From Candidatus Peregrinibacteria bacterium (lineage in GTDB: Bacteria > Patescibacteriota > Gracilibacteria > UBA1369 > LOWO2-01-FULL-3), in the NCBI GenBank assembly GCA_018654255.1, contig JABILX010000004.1:1-64000 (forward strand): a stretch of 64,000 nt of DNA, given 5' to 3'. The position numbers and the translations under genes are program-made. The notes under the pieces are model-generated. The model made no database searches. It worked only from the letters and a program-made list of their open reading frames with translations, and was not told the origin of the DNA. This document shows positions 25,342 to 34,353 of the stretch, in pieces; position 1 is the first letter of the stretch, and each line of letters starts with the position of its first letter.

Positions 25342-26100
25342 TTAAGAGGATGTTAAGTCATTTACTGCATCCAGGTACGCACAATAATCACATTCTTTGT
25401 CCGCTTTAGGAATTTTTTTACTTCTTAAACATTTGTAAAGATCTTTGAGTGTTCCTTCAACCCATTTGTCACTTCCTTTATACGAAATTAATGTAACATC
25501 GAAGTCTAGCTTTCCATCAAAGGCTTTCCTGTCTGCTTTACCGTTACAATACACGAAATAACCTGTATTTGAGACCTTGTAGCCGTTCTGACGAAGTAAC
25601 CATTGGTAGACTTCCATCTGACGTTTGTAGCCCTCGTGCCAGTCTTTATCAAGCACAGTGATGTCTCCTGCTTTTGCAGTAGCTTTGTAGTCCACAACAA
25701 TAAATTCTCCTTTTGAGTTTTGCCAAAGATCGTCTATAGCCCCGAAAACTAAAAAGTTAGTTTGTTTATGTAGATGTTGTACCCCAGTGAAGTTATGCCT
25801 CCACTTGTCCAGGTCTTCGTGCGGAATTGGCTTTGCGTCTACGCCGTACTTCTTAATCAGTGGATGTTGTTTGCCGTTGTTTCTATGTGTGTCAAATTCT
25901 TGTTTCAACAGAGTGTCTACAGCACTGTTTAACGCAAATGGGAAGCCTGGAGGTCTCCCTGTCCCCAGCCTTCTGTCTATATAAAAACAGCGTGGGCATT
26001 GAGTGAATAGATCGATTTTAGAACGTGATAGGTTGAAAGGCTCTTTACTTTTCGGGTCGTAGAGGTTGCGGGTGCGATGTGGGTTGTAGTATTGAGACAT
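25342..26100 (-). CDS. PD-(D/E)XK nuclease, Cas4/RecB-like
   Basis: 252 aa. The nuclease core is VFGAIDDLW (metal-binding Asp), IVVDYKATAK (the D-Y-K of the E/D-x-K motif) and YKRQMEVYQWLL (motif with the conserved Gln). The N-terminal LSRSKIDLFTQCPRCFY and C-terminal CDYCAYL supply four Cys, an arrangement resembling the Fe-S cluster of Cas4/AddB-type nucleases. There is no Cas gene or CRISPR array in the window. It is the last gene of the minus-strand restriction-modification-like operon, 43 nt after the helicase, so it may be its DNA-cleaving component. Confidence 0.8.
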   Translation of the reverse strand: MSQYYNPHRTRNLYDPKSKEPFNLSRSKIDLFTQCPRCFYIDRRLGTGRPPGFPFALNSAVDTLLKQEFDTHRNNGKQHPLIKKYGVDAKPIPHEDLDKWRHNFTGVQHLHKQTNFLVFGAIDDLWQNSKGEFIVVDYKATAKAGDITVLDKDWHEGYKRQMEVYQWLLRQNGYKVSNTGYFVYCNGKADRKAFDGKLDFDVTLISYKGSDKWVEGTLKDLYKCLRSKKIPKADKECDYCAYLDAVNDLTSS

Positions 26101-26143
26101 ATCTAATTGTTATTTTTTAGACATCATAAGGCTTTCCAAGACA

Positions 26144-28648
26144 TTAACCTTGATTAACAAAACTCTCTTCATAATCTTTCGAGCTCAAAACTGTATCGAA
26201 AAGACCGACGTCTTCGTCTTTATGCTTATTTATTCCTATGTATCGCAGGCTAGAGTCTTCATATCGTTTGAATTTATATACAGCATCATTCATCAACCCA
26301 CTGTTAAAGACTCCAAGACTTACTAATAGTTCAAAATCTCTAACGGAAATCCCAGTAACTTTTTTGAATAATCCTGGTTCAAGTTTAGTGATGACATCTT
26401 TTAAACTACGCTCTCTGTAATCAGTTAAGTACATAAACACGGGGATTCTTGTGGCAAATTTTATTAGTTTTCCCTGAATTTGTTTTCTTTTACTTTTATA
26501 TTCCTTCTCTTCATCGGTGAGTTTTTTCTTTTCGCTTTTAGTCAAATCTCTTTCGTTTGCCTCTTTTTTCATTTTATTAATTGATTCAGTTTTATTAATT
26601 ATTGTTTCAATGTCCTGGTTCAGACTGCGAAACCCTTCAATGCTCATCAAGGCATCCATAGCCTCTTGATTGTTCATCAATTGTTGTAACGTATTATTAT
26701 CAACATTTACTAATAAAGCACTTTCCCAGCGTCTTGCCAGGAGGGTGGCTGTCGTTCCGCTCATTGCAATATCAAGGACCCCAGCTGGGTCAATCTCTTT
26801 CATTGAGCTCCCATCGTAACAAAGTACAGGTAGGAAACGTATAAATTCCGCCACTTTTTTCTCGGGATTGGATTCATTTACATTCAAACGACAACTGTAA
26901 TCAGCAATTTGTCTTAACGCTCTGTCTGGAGCAAAGTCAAATACATAACATTCTTTTTTCATTATTTCTTTCTTGTTGGGCGAAGTGCTGTCTGGATTTT
27001 TTATAGTCCAAGGCGTTTGTACTCTAAATGCAGCTTGGAAGTATGTTTCGGGACTGGATGAATTCCTCAACATAAAAATGCCTGTCCAAGGTGGTACAGA
27101 CACTCCTGTTGTCAGTTTACCGCAAGACAGCGTGATGGTCTTTGATTTCAATGGATTATCCATAGTATTGAATACCGGTGGCAATGCCTCAACGCCAATT
27201 CCTGCCTTTTTTCCAGCTGCGACTATAATCTCATAGTCGTTGTAAAACTTGTTTTGTTTTTGCCTCAATAAATTTTTCATTGCGTAGCAAGAAGCAACAC
27301 TCGGTAAAAACCAAAATGTGTGAGATAACAGGTTCAATAAGCGTACGTCAGAAAATGGCATAGGAGGCTTTTTTGCGCCCAATTTTAAGTTATCAATAGT
27401 AGTTTCTAAAAATCCTCCACGTATTAAATCTAACCATTTTTGGACCTCATTTTCATAAATAAATTTAGCCTTACCACCATCTCCACTGGCTGAAAAGAAT
27501 ACGTTTAAATCAAACTCATTAAACTCTCCTTGCATTGCAATTTCCCGAATGGAATCTGGTAATTGATAAGTGAGCATTACCATTCTTGGTAGGGATTCGT
27601 ATGGGTTTTCCTCTTTTTTCCATTCCGCTTTTGCTTTCTGCTCATCTGAATATGTCCAGTTATATACTTGTTCTTCTATAAATTCACCAGAAGAGATTGC
27701 TCTGAAAGGGGTTCCAGAAAGATAGAGATATGAACCCGTGGTAATAGGCATTATACTTTCGTCGAAATATTCGATCCCTTCACCTTCTCCAAACTCTATT
27801 TCTTCTGCTCCCTCTGCTTCAAAAAGTTCTTTAGCATTTTCGCGCCAAGCACCATAATGATATTCATCAAAAATAATACAATCCCAATTAATAGAATGAG
27901 CCCATTCGTTTTTAAGCTTTATTCCTCCCGCTTTGTTTCTACCTAAAAAATCTTGAAAGGAAGCGAAACAAACAAAAGGCTTACTATTGTCAATATCATC
28001 ATAAATAGAGCTACTCCTAGAAATAAACTGCCACCCCTGAAAGTCAATATGTGACTTCAAATCTTGTTCCCAAGCACTATGTACAGCAGGCTTGAAAGTT
28101 AGTACTAGTATTCTTGACCAGCCCATTTTTTTTGCGAGTTTATATGTAGCAAAGGTTTTACCAAAACGCATTTTTGCGTTCCAGAGGAAATGCGGTGTTT
28201 TTTGCGGATTTTCTTTCTTATAGCTTTTAAAATAAGTTATGGTTTTGTTTACTGCCTCTTCTTGTTCAGGGCGCATTTTAAAATCAAGCACTCTGTTTTC
28301 TTCATTTAATTCACCTCGCTTGACGGCAAGTACAGCAGCTTTAACATCCTTGACACTGCATTTAAACCACTCTCCATCAGGGTTTTTAATGCCTAGCTTG
28401 CGCAAATAGCGATGCACATCGTGATCTGCAAAAGTACTTCCGTCTTTGCGCATTGCTGGTTCCTCCAGAAGAATTTTATAAGGCAATACACCCGGTCTAA
28501 CAGTGGGGTATTGTTGTGAAACACGAGTCTTCACGTCAATAGTTGTGAATCCAACCTTCAACAACCCTTTATATTGTGGATTTGTATCTTCGTAGGCGTA
28601 TATCTTGGGATCTGCCTTTGGTCTAGATGGGAAAAATTGTTTGTTCAT
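26144..28648 (-). CDS. SF2 helicase/translocase with N-terminal GIY-YIG-like (T5orf172) domain
   Basis: 834 aa. Residues ~14-60 (KIYAYEDTNPQYKGLLKVGFTTIDVKTRV) match the T5orf172/GIY-YIG pattern, a possible nuclease or DNA-binding module. A DEAD/DEAH-type motor follows: Walker A NAKMRFGKTFA near residue 165 and Walker B CIIFDEYHYG near 252. A second RecA-like half contains TTGVSVPPWTGI and AAFRVQTPW. The C-terminal ~250 residues are helical. The ATG overlaps the stop of the methyltransferase gene (ATGA), so it is tightly coupled to modification. Expected role: the restriction motor of a helicase-type restriction-modification system. Confidence 0.85.
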   Translation of the reverse strand: MNKQFFPSRPKADPKIYAYEDTNPQYKGLLKVGFTTIDVKTRVSQQYPTVRPGVLPYKILLEEPAMRKDGSTFADHDVHRYLRKLGIKNPDGEWFKCSVKDVKAAVLAVKRGELNEENRVLDFKMRPEQEEAVNKTITYFKSYKKENPQKTPHFLWNAKMRFGKTFATYKLAKKMGWSRILVLTFKPAVHSAWEQDLKSHIDFQGWQFISRSSSIYDDIDNSKPFVCFASFQDFLGRNKAGGIKLKNEWAHSINWDCIIFDEYHYGAWRENAKELFEAEGAEEIEFGEGEGIEYFDESIMPITTGSYLYLSGTPFRAISSGEFIEEQVYNWTYSDEQKAKAEWKKEENPYESLPRMVMLTYQLPDSIREIAMQGEFNEFDLNVFFSASGDGGKAKFIYENEVQKWLDLIRGGFLETTIDNLKLGAKKPPMPFSDVRLLNLLSHTFWFLPSVASCYAMKNLLRQKQNKFYNDYEIIVAAGKKAGIGVEALPPVFNTMDNPLKSKTITLSCGKLTTGVSVPPWTGIFMLRNSSSPETYFQAAFRVQTPWTIKNPDSTSPNKKEIMKKECYVFDFAPDRALRQIADYSCRLNVNESNPEKKVAEFIRFLPVLCYDGSSMKEIDPAGVLDIAMSGTTATLLARRWESALLVNVDNNTLQQLMNNQEAMDALMSIEGFRSLNQDIETIINKTESINKMKKEANERDLTKSEKKKLTDEEKEYKSKRKQIQGKLIKFATRIPVFMYLTDYRERSLKDVITKLEPGLFKKVTGISVRDFELLVSLGVFNSGLMNDAVYKFKRYEDSSLRYIGINKHKDEDVGLFDTVLSSKDYEESFVNQG

Positions 28649-30156
28649 AATTTTACGTCTAATGGGCGGACCATTGATTCAATGAAAGCATTTTCTTGTT
28701 CAGTTAAGCCGTACTTCTTGTTTAACTTCTCGTCCGACCAAGGTTCATCAAAATTTTGCATTGGAACAAAAGAATAAACCTTTTTTGGTACATCTTGAGT
28801 GTTTTTAATTAACAGAACAAGAAACCTAAACAACCTTGTGTGCATATAACTGATTACATTTCTTGCTTGTTTTTCAGATGGATAAGGTCCGACCACGATG
28901 TACGTTTCTGTACAGCACGTTCCAGGTTCCGCAAGGATTGGCCTACTCAATATTTGATGTGGATAAGAATCACCTCCAGGGCTGGCTTTTGGGACTATTA
29001 CTTTAATTTTATCAACTAAATTGTGATTCCTTTCTACCTCCTCAATATTTATATATCCACATTCACCAAACCTAAATAATTTAATATTATTTGTTTCACT
29101 TTTTTGTTTTTTAAAATCGGAGAAATTTGTTCCTAAACCAAATGGTTTTCTTGAACTCACGTCTTTCACAAAGGGGTCTTCTCTAAATGAACGGACTTTT
29201 TTAAATATACTTATGGCCTCGTTATATCTAATAAAAATATCGCTATTCTCCTCTAGCAGCGGTCTTTCAATTGTCTCACCTATCACACCAGATTTATGGG
29301 TCGTAACCTTGCAATGTCCTTTGTGGGATTTATCCCATAAAAAATAACAAATACCTCCTCTTATGTTCAATCCGGGAAAGCAATCAGAGGTTTCCGGGAA
29401 GTCGTGGATTTCAGCTATTCGATCATCATTAAGCATTTCTTTTCTAAATTCATCCAGCCCTTTTCCTCCTGCAAACCAACGAGAAGGGATAATCATCGTT
29501 AAATATTTTGGGTTTAATTTTTTTGCTTGTTGAACAAACTTATGATAAATAGGGGCAGCGCTTGTCCCAAAGCCTCCATCGCTCAATTGATAAGGGGGGT
29601 TTCCAACTATTACATCAAATTTCATATTAAATATTTTTTTAGGTGTGTTTTCGTGTATAAATTTGTAAGCGTGTGTTTCTAGTTCATCGTTACGATCGTA
29701 TACTTCTTTGCTTGCTCCGCAGAAAGTGCATTTTCCATTTTTCCAGGAATGTTTAACTTTTTCATATAAAATGTTTCCCTGTTCAGATTCAAACCCCTCG
29801 CATAAAGAATATATCCCATTAGCTGTTTTGCTACAATATATTGATCTACGAGACATTAGGGAGGTAAGTTCAGTAATAGCTATGCCAAACAATTGGTTTT
29901 TAAAAATATGGTTAATGCGTTCTTGCTTGTCTGGTATTTCTTTCTCTAAACCAATCTCTAATCTTCTGGCTATTTCTCTTAAGAAAATCCCAGATTTAGA
30001 AACAGGATCAAGAAAAGTTGAGGCTTTGTTACTCCACAATTCATTTGGCAATAAATCTAATATTTTATTTGCCAATGACGGTGGGGTAAACACTTCATCA
30101 TTGCTTAAATTTGCAAGGCAGGTAAGGACATCAGGGTTGTAACTAGGCTTGAACAT
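28645..30156 (-). CDS. DNA N6-adenine methyltransferase, Eco57I-like, with catalytic NPPY
   Basis: 503 aa. The start NDEVFTPPSLANKILDLLP is typical of N6-adenine methylases. Motif I, FLDPVSKSGIFLREI, is a weakened form of the usual D/EPxxGxGxF. The catalytic motif IV is FDVIVGNPPYQLSDGG. CTFCGASKEVY suggests a small metal site. The C-terminal part, from about residue 370 on, could be target recognition. The upstream gene encodes a second methylase-like protein with a good motif I but no NPPY, so the two may act as a pair. It overlaps genes on both sides. Confidence 0.85.
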   Translation of the reverse strand: MFKPSYNPDVLTCLANLSNDEVFTPPSLANKILDLLPNELWSNKASTFLDPVSKSGIFLREIARRLEIGLEKEIPDKQERINHIFKNQLFGIAITELTSLMSRRSIYCSKTANGIYSLCEGFESEQGNILYEKVKHSWKNGKCTFCGASKEVYDRNDELETHAYKFIHENTPKKIFNMKFDVIVGNPPYQLSDGGFGTSAAPIYHKFVQQAKKLNPKYLTMIIPSRWFAGGKGLDEFRKEMLNDDRIAEIHDFPETSDCFPGLNIRGGICYFLWDKSHKGHCKVTTHKSGVIGETIERPLLEENSDIFIRYNEAISIFKKVRSFREDPFVKDVSSRKPFGLGTNFSDFKKQKSETNNIKLFRFGECGYINIEEVERNHNLVDKIKVIVPKASPGGDSYPHQILSRPILAEPGTCCTETYIVVGPYPSEKQARNVISYMHTRLFRFLVLLIKNTQDVPKKVYSFVPMQNFDEPWSDEKLNKKYGLTEQENAFIESMVRPLDVKL

Positions 30157-30823
30157 TGTTAGCTAATTTTAAAAAGTGAGTTAAAGGGAATTCCTCAATA
30201 GGTATTGGTATAAACGCTTCATCTCCCAAATCAGAAAATAGATTTGGACCATCTATTGGTTGATTTTCCAGTAAGTTTGCAAGGGTATAATCCCTACGTT
30301 TTATCATACTCCCATTTACGGCTGACCACTCGGAAAAAACAATTGGATGTGAACTTTCGCCCACCGTTTTCAGGGTTAAAGCATCTCCACAAAGAATATT
30401 TCTACTAATTATAAATCGGACAGAGATTCTACATTCTTCTTTGCATTTGTCTCTATAAAGTGCGGTATATTTTTCATCGAATATGTTAAATAGTCTTTTA
30501 CCGCAATCTTGCACATTATCCTCTAGGATATCCACTCCATAAATGCTTGAAATGGCAATAACTGAATACCTTTCAAATTCCAATTGGTTTCTCTTATAAC
30601 GTTTTTCTACTTCTGATAGCTTCCTTTTAAATATTTCAACGAGAAAATTACCTGTGCCACAGGCAGGCTCTAAAAAACGGGAATCGATTCTTTCCGTTTC
30701 TTGTTCCACTAGGTCAAGCATAGCATTTACTTCACGCTCGGCTGTAAATACTTCACCGTGATCAGCAATACGCTCCTTCGATTTAGCCTGGCTGACTGGT
30801 GTATTGTTTTTTCCACTCTGCAT
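30143..30823 (-). CDS. N6-DNA methylase-like protein without catalytic NPPY
   Basis: 226 aa. DHGEVFTAEREVNAMLDLV and FLEPACGTGNFLVEIFKRK give a textbook SAM-binding motif I. ISRNILCGDALTL is the acidic-loop region. Where NPPY should follow, it has IVFSEWSAVNGSM instead. It may be a SAM-binding partner of the next gene or a split half of one ancestral methyltransferase. It is first in the operon and overlaps the next gene by 14 nt. There is no Shine-Dalgarno. Confidence 0.75.
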   Translation of the reverse strand: MQSGKNNTPVSQAKSKERIADHGEVFTAEREVNAMLDLVEQETERIDSRFLEPACGTGNFLVEIFKRKLSEVEKRYKRNQLEFERYSVIAISSIYGVDILEDNVQDCGKRLFNIFDEKYTALYRDKCKEECRISVRFIISRNILCGDALTLKTVGESSHPIVFSEWSAVNGSMIKRRDYTLANLLENQPIDGPNLFSDLGDEAFIPIPIEEFPLTHFLKLANNVQA

Positions 30824-30873
30824 TATCTGGTTGTTATTAGTTGTTGCAAAAATTGGCCAACCAAACTGGTGTT

Positions 30874-30902
30874 ATTCTACAAAGTAAGAGGAGAAACCGC
30901 AA
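30874..30902 (-). promoter_or_regulatory. Promoter of the restriction-modification-like operon
   Basis: Minus strand TTGCGG (30902-30897), a 17-nt spacer, TAGAAT (30879-30874), about 50 nt before the first methylase ATG. Confidence 0.5.
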
Positions 30903-31068
30903 CCCCACCAAGGAGTAATGGAAAGATATATCCAACTTAACTGCGAGGATTTATTAATGTGGACTGATTCATTACAGTAAAGAATAATAAGAAATGGACT
31001 TTTTATTTTTCAACCACCGTCTTATAATAAGGCCACTAAATCAAGTTATTTTTACTTAAAGAAAAAAT

Positions 31069-31287
31069 ATGCCAGAACGCATCAATTTCTATCAAATATT
31101 TCGGATCGGTCCTGACGGAAGTATAGAGCCAATTAAAACCGTTAGGATTGGCGGTGCGCAATTTGGTCCAGGTGTTCGCTTTGGAAAAGGAGTTTCCTTT
31201 GGTGGCATAGATTTATCAAAATACATAGGAAGAGATTTGCGTGTGGAAGAACAAGATGGAGTTTTAATCATTACCGGTATTTATTAA
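31069..31287 (+). CDS. Small hypothetical protein, beta-rich
   Basis: 72 aa, with Gly/Phe repeats (IGGAQFGPGVRFGKGVSFGG) suggesting a small beta-sheet or beta-helix fold. TATAAT at 31023-31028 lies about 40 nt upstream. It is divergent to the methylase operon and 3 nt from the next gene. No family is recognised. Confidence 0.55.
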   Translation: MPERINFYQIFRIGPDGSIEPIKTVRIGGAQFGPGVRFGKGVSFGGIDLSKYIGRDLRVEEQDGVLIITGIY

Positions 31288-31290
31288 ATT

Positions 31291-31644
31291 ATGGCAGACA
31301 AAGTAACTATCGACATACCGAAAGCCTCAAGCAAAGAAGTTGTTATAATACCAATTGGCGATCTTGGAGGAATAAAGAAAAAATTTGAAAAAATTGACCA
31401 GATTTTATTTGTCATAATAACTGTTCTCTTATTTTCTTTGGTCGCAATCATTGTTTCAGTAGTTGGAATATTTTTAGATCAAATGAGGTACAACAATGCT
31501 GCCTATAAAGATTATGCTGAAAAAATAGAAATAGTAGATTTTGGACAGGACGCTAATAATGAATTATTGCAACAGAACAAACAAAATCAGGAATTAATCC
31601 TGCAACAACAAGAAGAATTATTGAAATTGTTCGAAAAGCAATAG
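31291..31644 (+). CDS. Small membrane protein with coiled coil
   Basis: 117 aa. One membrane helix (residues ~37-65, ILFVIITVLLFSLVAIIVSVVGIF) is flanked by a charged N-terminus and a Gln/Asn/Glu-rich coiled coil (LLQQNKQNQELILQQQEELLKLFEK). The function is unknown. A membrane protein beside a small beta protein and a nuclease-like protein in an island is an arrangement seen in defence modules, but nothing here proves it. Confidence 0.6.
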   Translation: MADKVTIDIPKASSKEVVIIPIGDLGGIKKKFEKIDQILFVIITVLLFSLVAIIVSVVGIFLDQMRYNNAAYKDYAEKIEIVDFGQDANNELLQQNKQNQELILQQQEELLKLFEKQ

Positions 31645-31671
31645 GCAAAACAGAATATATGGCAAGAAACT

Positions 31672-32073
31672 ATGAAAAAGATTTCCTACAACAAGCTTTC
31701 TGCAAGGCAAAAAGAGAACTATAATTTCCAGAAGATTTCCGCAATATTAGCTGATTATGGATTCAATACTCTACGCTTGTCGGATGATTGGCAAGGTGCT
31801 GATTTTATAGCTAATCATATTGATGGAAATACTTTTCTTAAAGTTCAGTTAAAGGGAAGGTTCACGATATCAAAGAAGTACATTGGTAAGGAGATTTGGG
31901 TTGGTTTTCCGCACAAGGGCGGGTGGTACCTTTATCCGCACGACATAGTCGTAGAAGAACTACGAGGATACTCAAACTTTGAGAATACACAGTCTTGGAG
32001 AAGGGCCGGGACAATACATAATGCCAATCCATCAAAAAAAGATTTAGAAATTCTGAAGCCATACAAACTCTAG
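31672..32073 (+). CDS. Possible PD-(D/E)XK-like nuclease, small
   Basis: 133 aa. The pattern FQKISAILADYGFNTLRLSDDWQGADFIA ... NTFLKVQLKGRF matches the restriction-like fold: helix, then Asp on a beta strand, then Q/E-x-K. DW(Q)GADF and VQLKGR would be the active site. The rest is short and aromatic-rich (GGWYLYPHD). It could be a homing-type or defence endonuclease. The call rests on this pattern only. Confidence 0.5.
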   Translation: MKKISYNKLSARQKENYNFQKISAILADYGFNTLRLSDDWQGADFIANHIDGNTFLKVQLKGRFTISKKYIGKEIWVGFPHKGGWYLYPHDIVVEELRGYSNFENTQSWRRAGTIHNANPSKKDLEILKPYKL

Positions 32074-32128
32074 TTGTTATAAAAATACTCTTCGATCAAT
32101 AGCTCAAGTAAAACAAATCTCTATATGG

Positions 32129-32134
32129 TATAAT
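32129..32134 (+). promoter_or_regulatory. -10 box upstream of the integrase operon
   Basis: TATAAT at 32129-32134, with a weak -35. The leader carries AAAGGAG about 6 nt before the ATG at 32180, one of very few true Shine-Dalgarno sites in the window. Confidence 0.45.
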
Positions 32135-32179
32135 ACAGCTGTTTTATAGACGCTTAACAAATCTATAAAGGAGTATATT

Positions 32180-32773
32180 ATGACTGTAAAACAGAAGAAA
32201 TTCTTCCAGAGCATCCTTGATTCTCCTAGCTACGCAGAAGCAGCTAGAAAAGCTGGATATAGTGAGAAGTCCTGTAGGGTATCAGCTTGTAGAAATATAA
32301 CGAAGTATAACGAATTCTTCGTGCGTTTAATGAGAGAAGCAGACATAGACACAGATTCGTTAGCAAAGAACCTGAAACAGGGCTTAAATGCAGAAAATGA
32401 AGGCATCAAATTCAGATATACAAAGCTAGCACTAGATCTATTAGAGAAAGTGTTGAATAATGAAAAATTGGAGGAGGAACTCGAGTATGATGAAGAAATT
32501 AAAGAAAAAACTTCAGAAGAGCATATGATAGATAGATTTATGTTTGCCTTAAGATTGGCGAAGTGGACTGAATCAAGTATGGCTTTTATTGATCTCAAGG
32601 ATTTGCCTGAAAATGTACAGATGCTCCAGCCGGAAGAAGTAGTAAAAAGGCTGAAAATAGAGAAGTATTTGACTGGAAAATCCAAAAGAACTCCAAAAGA
32701 AATGAATAGTTGCTTTGTACAGCGCGCGAAAGACAGCCTTCCCTCTAAAGAAAATAATACAACAAAAAAATGA
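32180..32773 (+). CDS. Terminase-small-subunit-like / HTH protein
   Basis: 197 aa. The N-terminus KQKKFFQSILDSPSYAEAARKAGYSEKSCRVSACRNI has the spacing of the helix-turn-helix in phage terminase small subunits. The rest is helical and charged. There is no large terminase nearby, so it may instead act as a regulator or DNA-binding partner of the recombinase, whose start it overlaps (ATGA). A clear Shine-Dalgarno sets it apart from host genes and supports a mobile origin. Confidence 0.6.
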   Translation: MTVKQKKFFQSILDSPSYAEAARKAGYSEKSCRVSACRNITKYNEFFVRLMREADIDTDSLAKNLKQGLNAENEGIKFRYTKLALDLLEKVLNNEKLEEELEYDEEIKEKTSEEHMIDRFMFALRLAKWTESSMAFIDLKDLPENVQMLQPEEVVKRLKIEKYLTGKSKRTPKEMNSCFVQRAKDSLPSKENNTTKK

Positions 32774-34332
32774 CAGATACTTCAGAGTCAGTTACGGTTA
32801 AAAGATGCGTGATATATCTTCGGAAATCGGAAGATGATCCCAAGAAACAAGTAAGATCTATAAAAGACCAGAAGAGGGAGTGTTTGATGTTGGCTGAAAG
32901 GAGTGGGATGAAAGTGAAAAACGAAGACATAATAGAGGAAGAACGATCTGCGAAACGATCGGGGAATAGATCTAAATTCACAAAGTTAATCGAAGATATA
33001 AGAAAAAGGAAAATAGACGGCCTAATTGCTTGGCACCCTGATAGGTTGGCAAGAAATATGAAAGAAGCTGGAGAGATAATAGATTTACTAGATGAAGAAA
33101 TATTAAAAGTTCTAAAATTTGTAGCACATCATTACGAAAACGACTACAACGGCAAAATGGCTTTAGGAATAAATTTTGTTATTGCCAAGCAGTACTCCGA
33201 TAAGTTGTCCGTAGATGTAAAAAGAGGAGTGGTGAGAGCTTTGTCGGAGGGGAAGTCATCAGGACAGTATAAGCCAGGGTATATTAGGAGCGAAACTACT
33301 AAATATTACGAACCGAACGAAGAAATGTGTGATAATAAAATGACTATGTTTGGATTACTTGGAAAAGCTTGGGCAATGAGGATTGATGGCAAGACTTTAG
33401 AAGAAATAGCAGAATATATGAATATAAACGGGTACAAGAGGCGACTTAAAAAGGCCAGGAAATATCAGGAGATTTCTAAACAAAAATTAGCAAAGGTATT
33501 CAAGGACCCATTCTACTACGGGGTACTAATGCAAGCCGGTCAGGAAGTTGATTTAAGAGGGATTTACGAATTTATCCCGATGGTAACGGAAGAAGAATTT
33601 TTGAAAGTTCAGCACTTTAACAGACCAGAATTAGAGGTGCCAAAAAAACATAAATACCCATTCAAGGGGCTAATAGTATGTAATAACTGTGAAAAAAATC
33701 TAACCGCAGGGGCTCCTAGAAGCCGAAGTGGAGAAAAGTATCTTCGATATTGGTGTGCCAACAAAGATTGTGATAATAAAAGCATTCGAGCAAAAGAAGT
33801 AATTGAATATATGGTTGCACTATTTGATAACCTCGAAACAGTAACAAAAGATCATTATGAAGAATATTTAAAAGGGGCAAAAGAATTCATAAGAAAAGAA
33901 GAAGGATCATTGTTAAATGAACAATGTCAGCTACTTAAAAAACAAAAATTTGCAGAAAAAGAATTTGAGGAGATAGTGGTAGTCTTAATGACCAAAGGGA
34001 GAGGGATGCAGACAAATGAAAGAAAGGCACTAGAAAACAAGAAAAATAAGTTAAGTGATAGCATCAAACAGTACGAAAGAAGACTCGAGAAACTAGACAG
34101 ACAGCTTGAAAAAACAATCCCAATGGACTTTGAAAGCTTTTTGAACACCCTAAAAACCTTATCTACAAGCTTTTTAGCAGCAGACGCTACAACAAAAGAC
34201 GAAATTGCTCGAAACATCTTTTTGAACCTAGGTGTGAAGGGTGGAGAAATCGCTACAGTAAGCGTAAAAGAGCCATTTAAAAGTATGGCAGAAAAGGACT
34301 TTGTCCTAAATGGTGGGCCTGGTTGGATTTGA
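32770..34332 (+). CDS. Large serine recombinase (site-specific integrase)
   Basis: 520 aa. The resolvase domain begins CVIYLRKSEDD with the catalytic Ser in YLRKS, and GLIAWHPDRLARN carries the conserved Arg motif. A recombinase domain follows (GKTLEEIAEYMNINGY). A zinc ribbon is made by CNNCEKN and CANKDCDN (residues ~300-340), then a coiled coil. This is the full architecture of large serine integrases. The last nine codons and the stop lie inside the tRNA-Ile 3' exon on the other strand, so the element's own attachment sequence overlaps the integrase gene. Confidence 0.93.
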   Translation: MTDTSESVTVKRCVIYLRKSEDDPKKQVRSIKDQKRECLMLAERSGMKVKNEDIIEEERSAKRSGNRSKFTKLIEDIRKRKIDGLIAWHPDRLARNMKEAGEIIDLLDEEILKVLKFVAHHYENDYNGKMALGINFVIAKQYSDKLSVDVKRGVVRALSEGKSSGQYKPGYIRSETTKYYEPNEEMCDNKMTMFGLLGKAWAMRIDGKTLEEIAEYMNINGYKRRLKKARKYQEISKQKLAKVFKDPFYYGVLMQAGQEVDLRGIYEFIPMVTEEEFLKVQHFNRPELEVPKKHKYPFKGLIVCNNCEKNLTAGAPRSRSGEKYLRYWCANKDCDNKSIRAKEVIEYMVALFDNLETVTKDHYEEYLKGAKEFIRKEEGSLLNEQCQLLKKQKFAEKEFEEIVVVLMTKGRGMQTNERKALENKKNKLSDSIKQYERRLEKLDRQLEKTIPMDFESFLNTLKTLSTSFLAADATTKDEIARNIFLNLGVKGGEIATVSVKEPFKSMAEKDFVLNGGPGWI

Positions 34333-34353
34333 ACCAACGACCAATCGGTTATG

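Larger units (their letters stand above)
24901..34353. mobile_element. Probable genomic island integrated at tRNA-Ile(CAU)
   Basis: About 9.4 kb between the tRNA-3'-like remnant at 24901 and the intact tRNA 3' exon at 34311-34353. The cargo runs from a small ORF and a restriction-modification-like operon to small unknowns, a terminase-small-subunit-like protein and a large serine recombinase next to the right boundary. A recombinase adjacent to a tRNA end, defence cargo, and one gene with a real Shine-Dalgarno (32180) all fit a mobile element. Precise edges are inferred from the repeat only. Confidence 0.65.
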
